Source: an uncultured Cytophagales bacterium
Lineage (GTDB): Bacteria; Bacteroidota; Bacteroidia; Cytophagales; UBA9547
Length of the DNA: 64,000 nt
Assembly (NCBI GenBank): GCA_945957555.1
Contig: CAMFLX010000004.1
Span: forward strand, 1-64,000
Direction: 5' to 3'
Shown here one piece after another: positions 32,809-41,515 of the stretch (the first letter of the stretch is position 1; each line of letters opens with the position of its first letter). The position numbers were made by a program, and so were the translations under genes. Below the pieces are notes generated by a model. The model did no database searches. It was not told the origin of the DNA and saw nothing but the letters and a program-made list of their open reading frames with translations.

Positions 32809-33648
32809 TTATTTTAAAATAATGGTCTTATTACCACTTACAAAAACTTTATCCTCAAAGACCAATTTGCATGCTTCTGCAAGCACCTGCTTCTCTACTT
32901 CATGACCAGTCTCCACTAGTTTCTTAGCATTGAAATTATGATCAACCTCTATGACCTTCTGTGTAAGGATCGGCCCTTCGTCCAATTGATTGTTTACGAT
33001 ATGAGCAGTAGCACCTATGAGCTTTACACCTCTATGAAAAGCCTGCATGTACGGGTTTGCACCAATAAACGCTGGTAAAAAAGAGTGATGGATATTGATA
33101 ATTTTGTTTTCGTAGCGTGATACAAATTCCGGACTCAAGATTCTCATAAATTTGGCCAAGACTACATAATCTGGCTTATAACCTGTCAATATATCTAGAA
33201 TCTCAACTTCAAACTCATGTTTGGTTTTGTTTTCATGGCTCACATAGTGGAATGGCACTTTAAAGTTACCCACAAATTCTCCCAAATTAGGGTGGTTGCA
33301 AATCACAGCCTTTACATTTGCACCGAGCTCTTCAAAAAAGAACCTCGTCAGTAAGTCGCTCAAGCAATGGTACTCCTTGGTTGCCAATATCACAATGTCC
33401 TTTTTAGATTTCGGATTGATTACTATTTGACAATCATCCGAAAGTTTGGCCTTTAAATTAGCAAGTAAGATATCGGTGTCTACATCACCACTCAGCTCAC
33501 ATCGCATAAAAAACCTATTCGTTTCTTCTTCCACAAACTCCCTCATAATCTCAATGTTAAGTTTCATTTTGAAAATAACATCGGATATGGCCGCAATCAG
33601 TCCTTGTGCGTCTTTACAAGTAATCAGTAAAACATGTTTTTGAATCAT
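32809..33648 (-). CDS. purU: Formyltetrahydrofolate deformylase
   Basis: A 279-residue protein with an N-terminal ACT domain (HVLLITCKDAQGLIAAISDVIFKMKLNIEIMREFVEEETNRFFMRCE) and a formyltransferase domain (VICNHPNLGEFVGNFKVPFHYVSHE, LAKFMRILSPEFVSRYENKIINIHHSFLPAFIGANPYMQAFHRGVKLIGATAHIV, DEGPILTQ). The INIHHSFLPAFIGANPY block carries the catalytic histidine, and the Asp is in LDEGPI. It hydrolyses 10-formyl-THF to THF and formate, balancing one-carbon pools and supplying formate. Its ATG overlaps the stop of the UbiA-like gene by 4 bp. Confidence 0.96.
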   Translation of the reverse strand: MIQKHVLLITCKDAQGLIAAISDVIFKMKLNIEIMREFVEEETNRFFMRCELSGDVDTDILLANLKAKLSDDCQIVINPKSKKDIVILATKEYHCLSDLLTRFFFEELGANVKAVICNHPNLGEFVGNFKVPFHYVSHENKTKHEFEVEILDILTGYKPDYVVLAKFMRILSPEFVSRYENKIINIHHSFLPAFIGANPYMQAFHRGVKLIGATAHIVNNQLDEGPILTQKVIEVDHNFNAKKLVETGHEVEKQVLAEACKLVFEDKVFVSGNKTIILK

Positions 33649-34451
33649 AATACCATCATCATCAGCGGATACAACACCAAACTACCATCTATAAGGCATA
33701 CAAAAAAATTGTCTGGTTGTCTCGCGTGTGCCAAATATACAAGTAAAGATAATATCAAACTAAAGATCAGCTCAAGACCCACTTGTTCATGGTCTATACA
33801 AAAAAGCATTCGAAAGTATAACAAAAGATAACACATCACCTTTACAGACCTCAAACTAAATTGATTGGCAATCGTCTTGATCCCTTCTCTTTCGTCGGCA
33901 TGCACATCTCTTAGGTCAAACAAAACCGCCGTTACAAATATGATTATAAATTGACTCAAGAACATCTTAACCAACAAGGCGGAAGTCAACAAACTCAGTT
34001 TAGCATCGAACAAATAAGGGATAACCAATGTGAGAAATACCCAACATATCGAGATGATAAATGGCTTTAAATACGGGATTGTCCTTAAGCTTTTTAGATG
34101 TTGGTAGGGTGCTACATATAAAATAGAAATAATCGCTATAAAGACCAAGATTAGGTATTGACTAAACGATAAATGCCCCATATATAGGATAGCTCCAAAA
34201 AAGGAAATTGTAGAGATATTCCTTAAAAAGCCTAAATGTTCTCTATACCAAGCGTCTCTTATTGAATCGTTATCTAGCTTATTGTTTTTGACGTGCATAT
34301 ATCTTGGGAAGTTGTAGGCAAAAAGCGTACAGAATATATTGAATATGAAAAACTTGGGATGGAAGCTCTCCATCATTTTCATATTATAGGCAGTAAAAAG
34401 AGCTATTGCCATCACAACGATGCCATTGCTATATAGAAGGAATTGAATCAA
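33645..34451 (-). CDS. UbiA-superfamily-like membrane protein
   Basis: A 268-residue protein with about eight membrane helices. Between helices lies FDLRDVHADEREGIKTIANQ, closely matching the second Asp-rich motif of UbiA prenyltransferases (DxxxDxxxGxxT). The first Asp motif is less canonical (NNKLDNDSIRD), so prenyl transfer should not be assumed. The frame has no ATG before codon 14, and the TTG at 34451 is taken as start. Overlap of 4 bp with purU suggests co-expression. No quinone or terpenoid genes are nearby to identify a substrate. Confidence 0.75.
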   Translation of the reverse strand: MIQFLLYSNGIVVMAIALFTAYNMKMMESFHPKFFIFNIFCTLFAYNFPRYMHVKNNKLDNDSIRDAWYREHLGFLRNISTISFFGAILYMGHLSFSQYLILVFIAIISILYVAPYQHLKSLRTIPYLKPFIISICWVFLTLVIPYLFDAKLSLLTSALLVKMFLSQFIIIFVTAVLFDLRDVHADEREGIKTIANQFSLRSVKVMCYLLLYFRMLFCIDHEQVGLELIFSLILSLLVYLAHARQPDNFFVCLIDGSLVLYPLMMMVL

Positions 34452-34548
34452 AGTTTTTTAAATTTGTAGAAGGGGGCGTTTTAAACCATTCCCTCTTTTT
34501 AAATACTATTGAAATTATACTTTTTTGTACTTTTTACAAATTAATTTT

Positions 34549-35865
34549 ATGATTAAAAACCACTTCGCCCTCATATCGCTCTTTTGCGCACATTTAGGGT
34601 CTACTCAAAACATTGGAGATTTTACATCTATAAAGCCATTGGCGCAGCGCCCAGACAGTCTCGTCATCCCCAAAACGCATACGTTTCAGTATATCATCAA
34701 ATCAGGGGATTCCCTTTCCGACCAACGCCATGCTAGTACACACTTTGATTTTACGGGTTACATCCCCATAAATGGAAGTAAAGAAGGCTGGCTATCGATC
34801 AGTAGTGAAAAAAATGAAGCCGAGGTCATGGTGCTGCATTTGAGCTTAAATGAAGCTAAAGGTCTTTGGACGGTAGGAACTTCTGGAAAGGTCAATTTCT
34901 TCACACCTTTCGTAAAACAGGCCATTAGTAAAGTATCTAATTTCTGCTCCGGAGGAGTCATGCCCTGGGGTAATGTAGTCGTAGCCGAAGAGGTGGTACA
35001 CGAAGGTGATGCTAACAAGGATGGCTACGAAGATCTGGGCTGGCTCATAGAAATTGATCCTGTAAAAAGGGAAATAGCAAAAACAGATAAACAAGGTAAT
35101 CCTCAAAAGCTCTGGGCAATGGGCAGAATGCAGCATGAAAATATTTGCATACTCCAAGATCAAAAAACCTGCTATTTTGGTGCAGACAGTAAGGATTTTG
35201 GCTTTATCTATAAATTTGTTTGCAAGCGCAAGGGCGACCTCAGCAAGGGCAAGCTTTATGTTTTAAAAATGAATGGCGACGTCAATTCAACCACTGGGGT
35301 ATGGATGCAAGTGCCCAACAGTACCAAAGAAGAATGTAACAATACAAACAAGTTAGCTACTCAACTGGGCGCCACCAACTTTGCAGGTATTGAGGACGTA
35401 GAAGTTGGGCCTGATGGCAAAATATATTTTTCAGCGAAATATTCAGGAAGGGTTTATAGGTTTAAAGACACTAAGAGTAAAACTGAAGAAAATGAAGTTT
35501 TTGTGGAGGATAAAATGTATGACATCGTTCATGAAGAAGGTACTCATGAGCTAGATTTTCATTCGGGCCATACAGGAGCAGATAATTTGGCATTTGACGG
35601 AGATGGAAATCTGTGGATTATGAACGACGGTGGCAATAATGGTGTGTGGGTAGCCAATCGTGATCATACGCCTTTAAAGCCTCATCTAAAACTCTTCGCA
35701 GAATCACCTAAAGGCTGCGAACCTACAGGTATTACCTTTAGCCCAGACTTCAAATATCTTTTCATGTCATTTCAAAACGCAAAAGCCAATAGCCTACAGA
35801 TAGATAAAGCTGGTAACAAGGTAATCTTTAATACTAGTCATGCAGTAGTGATCAGTAGAAAGTAA
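34549..35865 (+). CDS. PhoX-like phosphatase (DUF839)
   Basis: From the ATG at 34549 the protein has 438 residues and a short signal-like segment (KNHFALISLFCAHLGSTQN). The beta-propeller body carries PhoX features: FDFTGYIPINGSKEGWLSISSE, SGGVMPWGNVVVAEEVV, YEDLGWLIEIDPVKRE, FAGIEDVEVGPDGKIYFSA, NLAFDGDGNLWIMNDGG and a final GCEPTGITFSPDFKYLFMSFQ. PhoX enzymes hydrolyse phosphomonoesters using iron and calcium. In contrast to the PhoD protein 3 kb away, no type IX sorting domain is present, so it is probably periplasmic. The two may act on different sides of the outer membrane. Confidence 0.85.
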   Translation: MIKNHFALISLFCAHLGSTQNIGDFTSIKPLAQRPDSLVIPKTHTFQYIIKSGDSLSDQRHASTHFDFTGYIPINGSKEGWLSISSEKNEAEVMVLHLSLNEAKGLWTVGTSGKVNFFTPFVKQAISKVSNFCSGGVMPWGNVVVAEEVVHEGDANKDGYEDLGWLIEIDPVKREIAKTDKQGNPQKLWAMGRMQHENICILQDQKTCYFGADSKDFGFIYKFVCKRKGDLSKGKLYVLKMNGDVNSTTGVWMQVPNSTKEECNNTNKLATQLGATNFAGIEDVEVGPDGKIYFSAKYSGRVYRFKDTKSKTEENEVFVEDKMYDIVHEEGTHELDFHSGHTGADNLAFDGDGNLWIMNDGGNNGVWVANRDHTPLKPHLKLFAESPKGCEPTGITFSPDFKYLFMSFQNAKANSLQIDKAGNKVIFNTSHAVVISRK

Positions 35866-35894
35866 TTCGGTAGTAGCAAGAATCCATTAAAAAC

Positions 35895-35923
35895 AAGAAA
35901 GTCCGCCATTGGCGGACTTTCTT
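35895..35923. terminator. Bidirectional terminator between phoX-like gene and rpsA
   Basis: AAGAAAGTCCGCC-ATT-GGCGGACTTTCTT is a 13-bp perfect stem with a 3-nt loop, located between the two convergent genes. Confidence 0.93.
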
Positions 35924-35946
35924 CTATGTTTCAGAAATAAAATTAA

Positions 35947-37755
35947 TTACTTCTTCTTGTTCTCTGCTTTAGACATTGCATCTTTCAAAGCCGAAAGTTC
36001 TGCGATATCACCAAGTGTAGTCTTTTCAACTGGAGCGATTTTCTCAACCTTCTCTCCTGCTTTCTTAGCACCACCACCTTTATTAGCACCGCTGCCAGCA
36101 CCACCACTTTTCTTAGCTTCTTCAGCAACACCTACTTTAGAGTGAGAAAGAGCGATTTTTCTTTCGTCTTTGTTGAACTCAACAACTTTGAATTCTACAG
36201 TTTCTCCAATTTCTACAAGTGAACCATCTTCTTTAGCCAAGTTTTTGGTAGTTGCAAAACCAGTGATACCATAAGTAAGTTCTACTTCAGCACCTTTATC
36301 GTTTTTAGTGATTACAGTACCATTGTGAACTGAACCTACAGCGAAGATACCTTCAAAAGTATCCCATGGGTTCTCCTCAAGTTGTTTGTGACCCAAAGCC
36401 AATCTTCTGTTTTCAGAATCTAGCTCAAGTACCACTACATCAAGAGTTTCAGCAACTTTAGTGAATTCTGATGGATGTTTGATTTTCTTAGTCCAAGACA
36501 AATCAGAAACGTGTACTAGGCCATCGATACCTTCCTCTAGTTCAAGGAATAGACCAAAGTTAGTCAAGTTTCTTACAACACCAGAGTGCTTAGAACCTAC
36601 AGCATATTTAGTCAAAAGATCTTGTTTAGACCAAGGATCTTCAGTCAATTGCTTAATACCAAGAGACATTCTTCTCTCATCTCTATCTAAAGTCAATACA
36701 ACTGCTTCGATCTCATCACCTACTTTGAAGAAATCTTGTGGATTTCTTAAATGTTGTGACCAAGAGATTTCAGAAACGTGGATCAAACCTTCAACACCAG
36801 AAACGATTTCCAAGAATGCACCATAGTCTGCTACGTTAACGATTTTACCCTTAACTTTAGATCCTACAGTTACTTCCTCAGGAAGTCTATCCCATGGGTG
36901 AGCAGTCAATTGCTTCATGCCCAATGAAATTTTCTTCTTGTCCTCATCGAAGTCAAGTACCACCACTTGCACTTTTTCGTCAAGTTTAAGCACTTCTTCT
37001 GGATGGTTGATTCTAGCCCAAGAGATATCAGTGATATGCAATAGACCGTCAACGCCTCCAAGATCGATGAACACACCAAAGTTGGTCATGTTTTTGATCA
37101 CACCTTCAAGAACTTGACCTTTCTCAAGGTTGTTCAAGATTGCAGATTTCTGCTGCTCGATGTCTTTCTCGATCAATACTTTATGAGATACTACTACGTT
37201 GTCGTTAGAGTTGTTGATTTTCACAACTTTAACTTCCATCTTTTTACCTACATAGATATCAAAGTCACGGATAGGTTTTACGTCGATTTGTGAACCTGGC
37301 AAGAAAGCCTCAACACCAAATACATCAACGATCAAACCACCTTTAGTTCTTCTTTTAACGAAGCCTTCGATAATAGTATCTTCTTCTAACGCTTTTTGGA
37401 TGTTAGTCCAAGCGCTTACAATTCTAGCTTTTTTACGAGAAACCAAAAGTTGACCAGATTTGTCTTCTTGTGATTCTACATAAATTTCAACTTTGTCGCC
37501 AATTTTAAGATCTGGCAAATCTCTAAATTCTGAAAGTGGCACCAATCCGTCTGATTTAAGACCTAGGTTTACAACCACATCCTTTTCGTTGATACCAACC
37601 ACTACTCCAATTACCACTTCATTTTCTTTTGAAGTGAATAGTGTAGCATCATACATCTTTTCAAGAGACTCTCTGTCGGCTTTGCTGTAACCGCCTTTGA
37701 TTCCTCTACGTTCTGCAACTTCCCAGTTGAAGTCTGCTATTGGTGAATTTGACAT
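35947..37755 (-). CDS. rpsA: 30S ribosomal protein S1
   Basis: A 602-residue protein with six S1 RNA-binding repeats. Clear examples are GQVLEGVIKNMTNFGVFIDLGGVDGLLHITDISW, GSKVKGKIVNVADYGAFLEIVSGVEGLIHVSEISW and GSKHSGVVRNLTNFGLFLELEEGIDGLVHVSDLSW. The tail is a Bacteroidota-type Ala/Gly/Lys-rich stretch (KKSGGAGSGANKGGGAKKAGEK) of low complexity. S1 holds mRNA on the small subunit; Bacteroidota rely on it because few mRNAs carry Shine-Dalgarno sequences. It has its own promoter and a structured leader of about 95 nt. Confidence 0.97.
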   Translation of the reverse strand: MSNSPIADFNWEVAERRGIKGGYSKADRESLEKMYDATLFTSKENEVVIGVVVGINEKDVVVNLGLKSDGLVPLSEFRDLPDLKIGDKVEIYVESQEDKSGQLLVSRKKARIVSAWTNIQKALEEDTIIEGFVKRRTKGGLIVDVFGVEAFLPGSQIDVKPIRDFDIYVGKKMEVKVVKINNSNDNVVVSHKVLIEKDIEQQKSAILNNLEKGQVLEGVIKNMTNFGVFIDLGGVDGLLHITDISWARINHPEEVLKLDEKVQVVVLDFDEDKKKISLGMKQLTAHPWDRLPEEVTVGSKVKGKIVNVADYGAFLEIVSGVEGLIHVSEISWSQHLRNPQDFFKVGDEIEAVVLTLDRDERRMSLGIKQLTEDPWSKQDLLTKYAVGSKHSGVVRNLTNFGLFLELEEGIDGLVHVSDLSWTKKIKHPSEFTKVAETLDVVVLELDSENRRLALGHKQLEENPWDTFEGIFAVGSVHNGTVITKNDKGAEVELTYGITGFATTKNLAKEDGSLVEIGETVEFKVVEFNKDERKIALSHSKVGVAEEAKKSGGAGSGANKGGGAKKAGEKVEKIAPVEKTTLGDIAELSALKDAMSKAENKKK

Positions 37756-37851
37756 GTTTTATTTGCCTCTTCTGTTTAACGGCCTAGAGACTTGGCCTAT
37801 AGTTATACATATACCTTGTCACCGCGACAGGGCACCTTTTATTTTAAAAGG
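37756..37851 (-). ncRNA. Structured 5' leader of rpsA mRNA
   Basis: The predicted transcript starts next to a perfect 7-bp stem, CCTTTTA/TAAAAGG with a 3-nt loop (37835-37851), followed at once by CCCTGTC/GACAAGG (37814-37832, one mismatch, 5-nt loop) and two TAGGCC copies. E. coli S1 represses its own mRNA through leader hairpins; a similar role here is inference. Confidence 0.5.
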
Positions 37852-37855
37852 ACTG

Positions 37856-37863
37856 CAAAGATA
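37856..37863 (-). promoter_or_regulatory. -7 box of the rpsA promoter
   Basis: The minus strand reads TATCTTTG, a match to the Bacteroidota TAnnTTTG box. Transcription would start about 7 bp downstream, directly at the first leader hairpin. Confidence 0.65.
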
Positions 37864-37995
37864 CGGCTTTTTATAATTTATTTATATAAAATGTTAACAT
37901 TTAACAGATTGTAATACTATTTAGTATACAATACAATTCTTGTCGGAATTTATACCATTAACTTTTGGAGATTTCAATTTTGAATTTTAAACAAC

Positions 37996-38003
37996 TATAT
38001 TTG
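37996..38003 (+). promoter_or_regulatory. -7 box upstream of the tail-anchored hypothetical gene
   Basis: TATATTTG matches TAnnTTTG and lies 27 bp before the ATG at 38031. No TTTG lies at the ideal distance upstream. Confidence 0.5.
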
Positions 38004-38030
38004 CGTTCAATCTAGTTGAATAGTCTAAAA

Positions 38031-38936
38031 ATGGGTACTTATAATAACACCTACACTTCACCCTTGGGTTTTTTAAAGAGTTTTGGACTCGAATACGAAA
38101 CATCTAATCTGAATTTACTCAAAAAGAAACTTTTGGCAGAACTTGACTTATCAGGAAAATCGACCATAACCATCAAAAACAAGGAATATACCAAACATGA
38201 TATTGTTAATATAGCAGACAATTTAAAGGATGTCAAAGATTTGAATTTCCACCAAGCAATTCTTGAAGATCCTTTTTTACTTGATTTCTTGGAGTTAACT
38301 ATTTTAAAGTATGATGGTAAAATTATTAAAAAGACCCTATATGAAGAAGGGCAATTTATTGATTGGGTAAGTCCTTATTTTTTAACTGCATATACACATT
38401 TCGCTCATCAGATCATGGCAAAGAATGATATGAGGGGTTGGCTTAAACTTGTCCAAATTCCCAAAATGATGACTGACAATGATATGGAGGCATCAAAGGA
38501 GTTTTTCCTAAAAACTATTAAGATAAGGAGAGATAAATTATTTAATATTATCTCTAAAAATGAAGTGACGGAAAACAGGGAATTAGTTCAATATCTTTGT
38601 GATAATAGGTTTTTAGATATGACAACCTATTTTACTCAGCCCGCCTTTTGTCAACTTAGGGATGACTTATCGGTCTTGGTAATGAAAACAGGGATTGTAT
38701 TTTTTAATAAAATTGATCAAGAAAAAGGTAAGGGATTATTAATAAGTGCAATTAATTGTGCCAACTCTAACCAAGTAAAAAACAAGATCAAGGAAAAGAT
38801 TAATAAAATAAAAAATATTGAACACTCAAAAACTAACCCAATAAAAACCATTGAAACATCCAACCCTTGGAATGTCGTTTTAGTAATTTTTCTTATTATA
38901 GGGGCAATAATAAGAATTACAGCCTGTCATAATTAA
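38031..38936 (+). CDS. Hypothetical tail-anchored protein next to the Hsp70 cassette
   Basis: The ATG at 38031 (MGTYNNTYTSP) gives 301 residues; the track uses a TTG 15 bp earlier. The body is helical and cytoplasmic by composition (FLKSFGLEYETSNLNLLKKKLLAELDLSG ... KDLNFHQAILEDPFLLDFLELTILKYDGK). A single membrane helix near the C-terminus (NVVLVIFLIIGAIIRITAC) follows a lysine-rich stretch (KNKIKEKINKIKNIEHSKT), a tail-anchor arrangement. There is no HPD motif, so it is not a J-domain protein. It converges on the Hsp70-like gene with a 48-bp gap. A role as target or adaptor of that chaperone is speculation based on position. Confidence 0.72.
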   Translation: MGTYNNTYTSPLGFLKSFGLEYETSNLNLLKKKLLAELDLSGKSTITIKNKEYTKHDIVNIADNLKDVKDLNFHQAILEDPFLLDFLELTILKYDGKIIKKTLYEEGQFIDWVSPYFLTAYTHFAHQIMAKNDMRGWLKLVQIPKMMTDNDMEASKEFFLKTIKIRRDKLFNIISKNEVTENRELVQYLCDNRFLDMTTYFTQPAFCQLRDDLSVLVMKTGIVFFNKIDQEKGKGLLISAINCANSNQVKNKIKEKINKIKNIEHSKTNPIKTIETSNPWNVVLVIFLIIGAIIRITACHN

Positions 38937-38984
38937 AACCAGCTACCCAAATTTCCTTAATACTATGGCAATATATTTAGTCTT

Positions 38985-41492
38985 TTAACTCAAACCAGTG
39001 CCCTTCATATGTTCGTCCTTTCCTTTGTCAATAAGTAATTCGTGCATTTGAGAAACTAGTGATAATATTTCATCAATGTTTTTTCTTTGTAATGCCTGAT
39101 CTCCTCTTTCTTTGAGCATCTTAAATCTTTCTGGATTTGAATACTCCTCTTCAGATTTTAATGCATAATGAGTATATACATAGATTACATAATTCAAATT
39201 TCGACGTTTTATTTCCCACGACAATTTATTAAGTTCCTCTGTTTTTCTCTTGATGAAATTTTTACCTCCTTTATCATTTATCCAATCACTTTCATTTGCT
39301 ACAATATTATCAAATCTTAGTCTATGTGATTCAAAACCTTCATTTTCAACAAAATGAAAACAATGACTTTTCATTTGATAATAATCCTCCTTAAGCATAA
39401 TTAATCTCTCATCTCCAGTTCCTTTGTCAATTAAGGTAGCCAATTTCCTTTTTTTGTCATCTATTTGATATTTCATATCCGTTGTATCATCCTCACTGAT
39501 TTGTGAGAGATCCATTTGTATATTTCTTAAATCTTCAGTGATCCTTTTTAAGACAGCCGCTTCTTCAAACTGATCCTTTTTGATCATAATATCCAATTGT
39601 TTGTTAGTAGTTCTGGATAAATAATCAATTTCTTCCTTAAGTCTAGTTACGTTTACAGATCTTGCGGATGGGCTAAAGACTTGTTTGAATTCCTGATCGA
39701 TCATGTTGATATAGGCAATCACTATGATGTCCCTACTTTCACTAATCTCAATACACAATTCGATATCACTACCTTTGATCAGATTTGTATGAAGATCCCT
39801 CCCTCTTATGGCGATCATTCCAATTGAAAGATTGCTTGTTGGAGCTGCATACCTGCTCCCTTCAAGAATATTAATGAGTAGTTGCTCCTCACTGCTTTTG
39901 GAAATTGATCTACTTAGGGTTTTTGTTATAGTTTTCTTTATAGGGAGAATTGCATTTTTTTCAAATATCAATTCAAGCTTTGTGGTGGTGTTCTCAACAT
40001 CATCAACCTCTAGACAGATGTCGTCTGGAAGTGGTTGGCCATATATCGAGAAATTGCCTTGAACGATAGCAATCTCTGGTATCTCAACCGCAATTTGCTG
40101 TTGCTGTGAATTGTAAATTTTTAATATGAATAAATTGAGTGTATGAGGAAGTAAAATTAACATTTCACTAATTCTTTCCTTTAATGGTTTGGTCCCACTA
40201 TCATAACCACCATCATCCCTTAAAATCCGATAAGTCATACCGGGTTTAGTGTTTTCAATGATGGCAGTAAAATATTCTTCTTTTTCCCTACTGTTTTTTT
40301 GGTAGGCCATTTTCACCTTTAAATTCTCTACCGAAGGTGATACAGTTTTGATTTTTGAATTTTCTTCTACATTTGTGGGTAATTGTTTGGTTTTGCTTCC
40401 CGCATAATAAGCTGCACCAATTACAACAGCAGTGGTTGGATCTACGCTACAATTGACATTGATCTCAAGTTGTTCTTGGATTAAATTCCTAATAAATGGT
40501 ATATAGGTACTCCCCCCGACCAATACAACTTCGTTGATGTCCTTTGAACTAAGTTGGTTGCGTTCAAGTAAATTTTTGATAAACTCGATTGAATATATAA
40601 TTTTTTCCTTGATAATATCCTCAAATTGATGCCTATGTATCGTAAAGATGATTTCATGAGATTCATCCTTTTGATCTTCAAATTCGAACTCAATTTCTAC
40701 ACTTTCTTTTGAACTAAGCATTATTTTTGCTTCCTCGGCTTTGTATAGTAATTTGTAATATAGCTTATTGTAAATTCCAGAGGCACTTTGCATCTTAGGT
40801 ATAAGATCATTTATTTGGAACTGACTTTCCAGATAAGGAACAATTATTTTTGTTACAATCAATTGATCAAAGTCCATACCGCCTAAAAAATTATCTCCTT
40901 CATGATCCACTACTTTGAGCTCCTCATGATCGATTTTTACAATGGCCACATCAAAAGTCCCACCACCTAAATCATACACTAGACGATTTCCAACAATTTC
41001 CTCTTCTTTTAGTTTATTAGCAAAAGCGAGACTGGCAGCTATCGGTTCTTGTAATAGTACAACTTCTTTAAAACCAGCCAAGTATCCTGCTTCTTTCGTG
41101 GCATTACTTTGGATGGTATTAAAACTTGCGGGTATTGTGATGACCACAGACTCAGGTACTTCTCCAGTATAAACAAAATTTTTAAGTTCTTGTAAAACTA
41201 TACTACTGAACGATATAGGAGATTTTGTTTCTTCAATATTGGGCACAAAATAGTTTTCATCAGTACCCATTTTTCTTTTGAAGCCTCCAAATACATTATT
41301 AGCATCTCTTTCCAGATATTCCTTCGCTTTGTCTCCCACTAATATTCGCTCTTTTCTAAAAGCAACTACACTAGGAAGTGTTTCTTTCATCCCCGAAGGA
41401 TTTCTAAAAACCTCTACTTGTCCATTAGTATATTTACCTATTAATGAGTTGGTTGTACCTAGGTCTATTCCGAAATTTATTGTTGATGACAT
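38985..41492 (-). CDS. Divergent Hsp70-family chaperone with inserted domain
   Basis: An 835-residue protein. The nucleotide-binding domain (residues 1-365) is intact: NFGIDLGTTNSLIG, VVITIPASFNTIQSNATKEAG, LVYDLGGGTFDVAIV, EVVLVGGSTYIPFIRNLIQE. A beta-type substrate domain is recognisable at about 490-600 (LPIKKTITKTLSRSISKSSEEQLLINILEGSRYAAPTSNLSIG). Between them lie some 120 extra residues (about 370-488) with strand-like composition and no DnaK counterpart. The C-terminal 235 residues are long helices, much longer than the DnaK lid. The DnaK linker motif DVLLLDVTP is not seen. A small GrpE-like gene lies 23 bp upstream. This is not the housekeeping DnaK, and its client is unknown. Confidence 0.9.
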   Translation of the reverse strand: MSSTINFGIDLGTTNSLIGKYTNGQVEVFRNPSGMKETLPSVVAFRKERILVGDKAKEYLERDANNVFGGFKRKMGTDENYFVPNIEETKSPISFSSIVLQELKNFVYTGEVPESVVITIPASFNTIQSNATKEAGYLAGFKEVVLLQEPIAASLAFANKLKEEEIVGNRLVYDLGGGTFDVAIVKIDHEELKVVDHEGDNFLGGMDFDQLIVTKIIVPYLESQFQINDLIPKMQSASGIYNKLYYKLLYKAEEAKIMLSSKESVEIEFEFEDQKDESHEIIFTIHRHQFEDIIKEKIIYSIEFIKNLLERNQLSSKDINEVVLVGGSTYIPFIRNLIQEQLEINVNCSVDPTTAVVIGAAYYAGSKTKQLPTNVEENSKIKTVSPSVENLKVKMAYQKNSREKEEYFTAIIENTKPGMTYRILRDDGGYDSGTKPLKERISEMLILLPHTLNLFILKIYNSQQQQIAVEIPEIAIVQGNFSIYGQPLPDDICLEVDDVENTTTKLELIFEKNAILPIKKTITKTLSRSISKSSEEQLLINILEGSRYAAPTSNLSIGMIAIRGRDLHTNLIKGSDIELCIEISESRDIIVIAYINMIDQEFKQVFSPSARSVNVTRLKEEIDYLSRTTNKQLDIMIKKDQFEEAAVLKRITEDLRNIQMDLSQISEDDTTDMKYQIDDKKRKLATLIDKGTGDERLIMLKEDYYQMKSHCFHFVENEGFESHRLRFDNIVANESDWINDKGGKNFIKRKTEELNKLSWEIKRRNLNYVIYVYTHYALKSEEEYSNPERFKMLKERGDQALQRKNIDEILSLVSQMHELLIDKGKDEHMKGTGLS

Positions 41493-41515
41493 TTTTGTTG
41501 CAATTTATTGTAGAA

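Noticed and set aside
36461-37117. Plus-strand ORFs over rpsA
   Set aside because: Antisense shadows of the repeated S1 domains.
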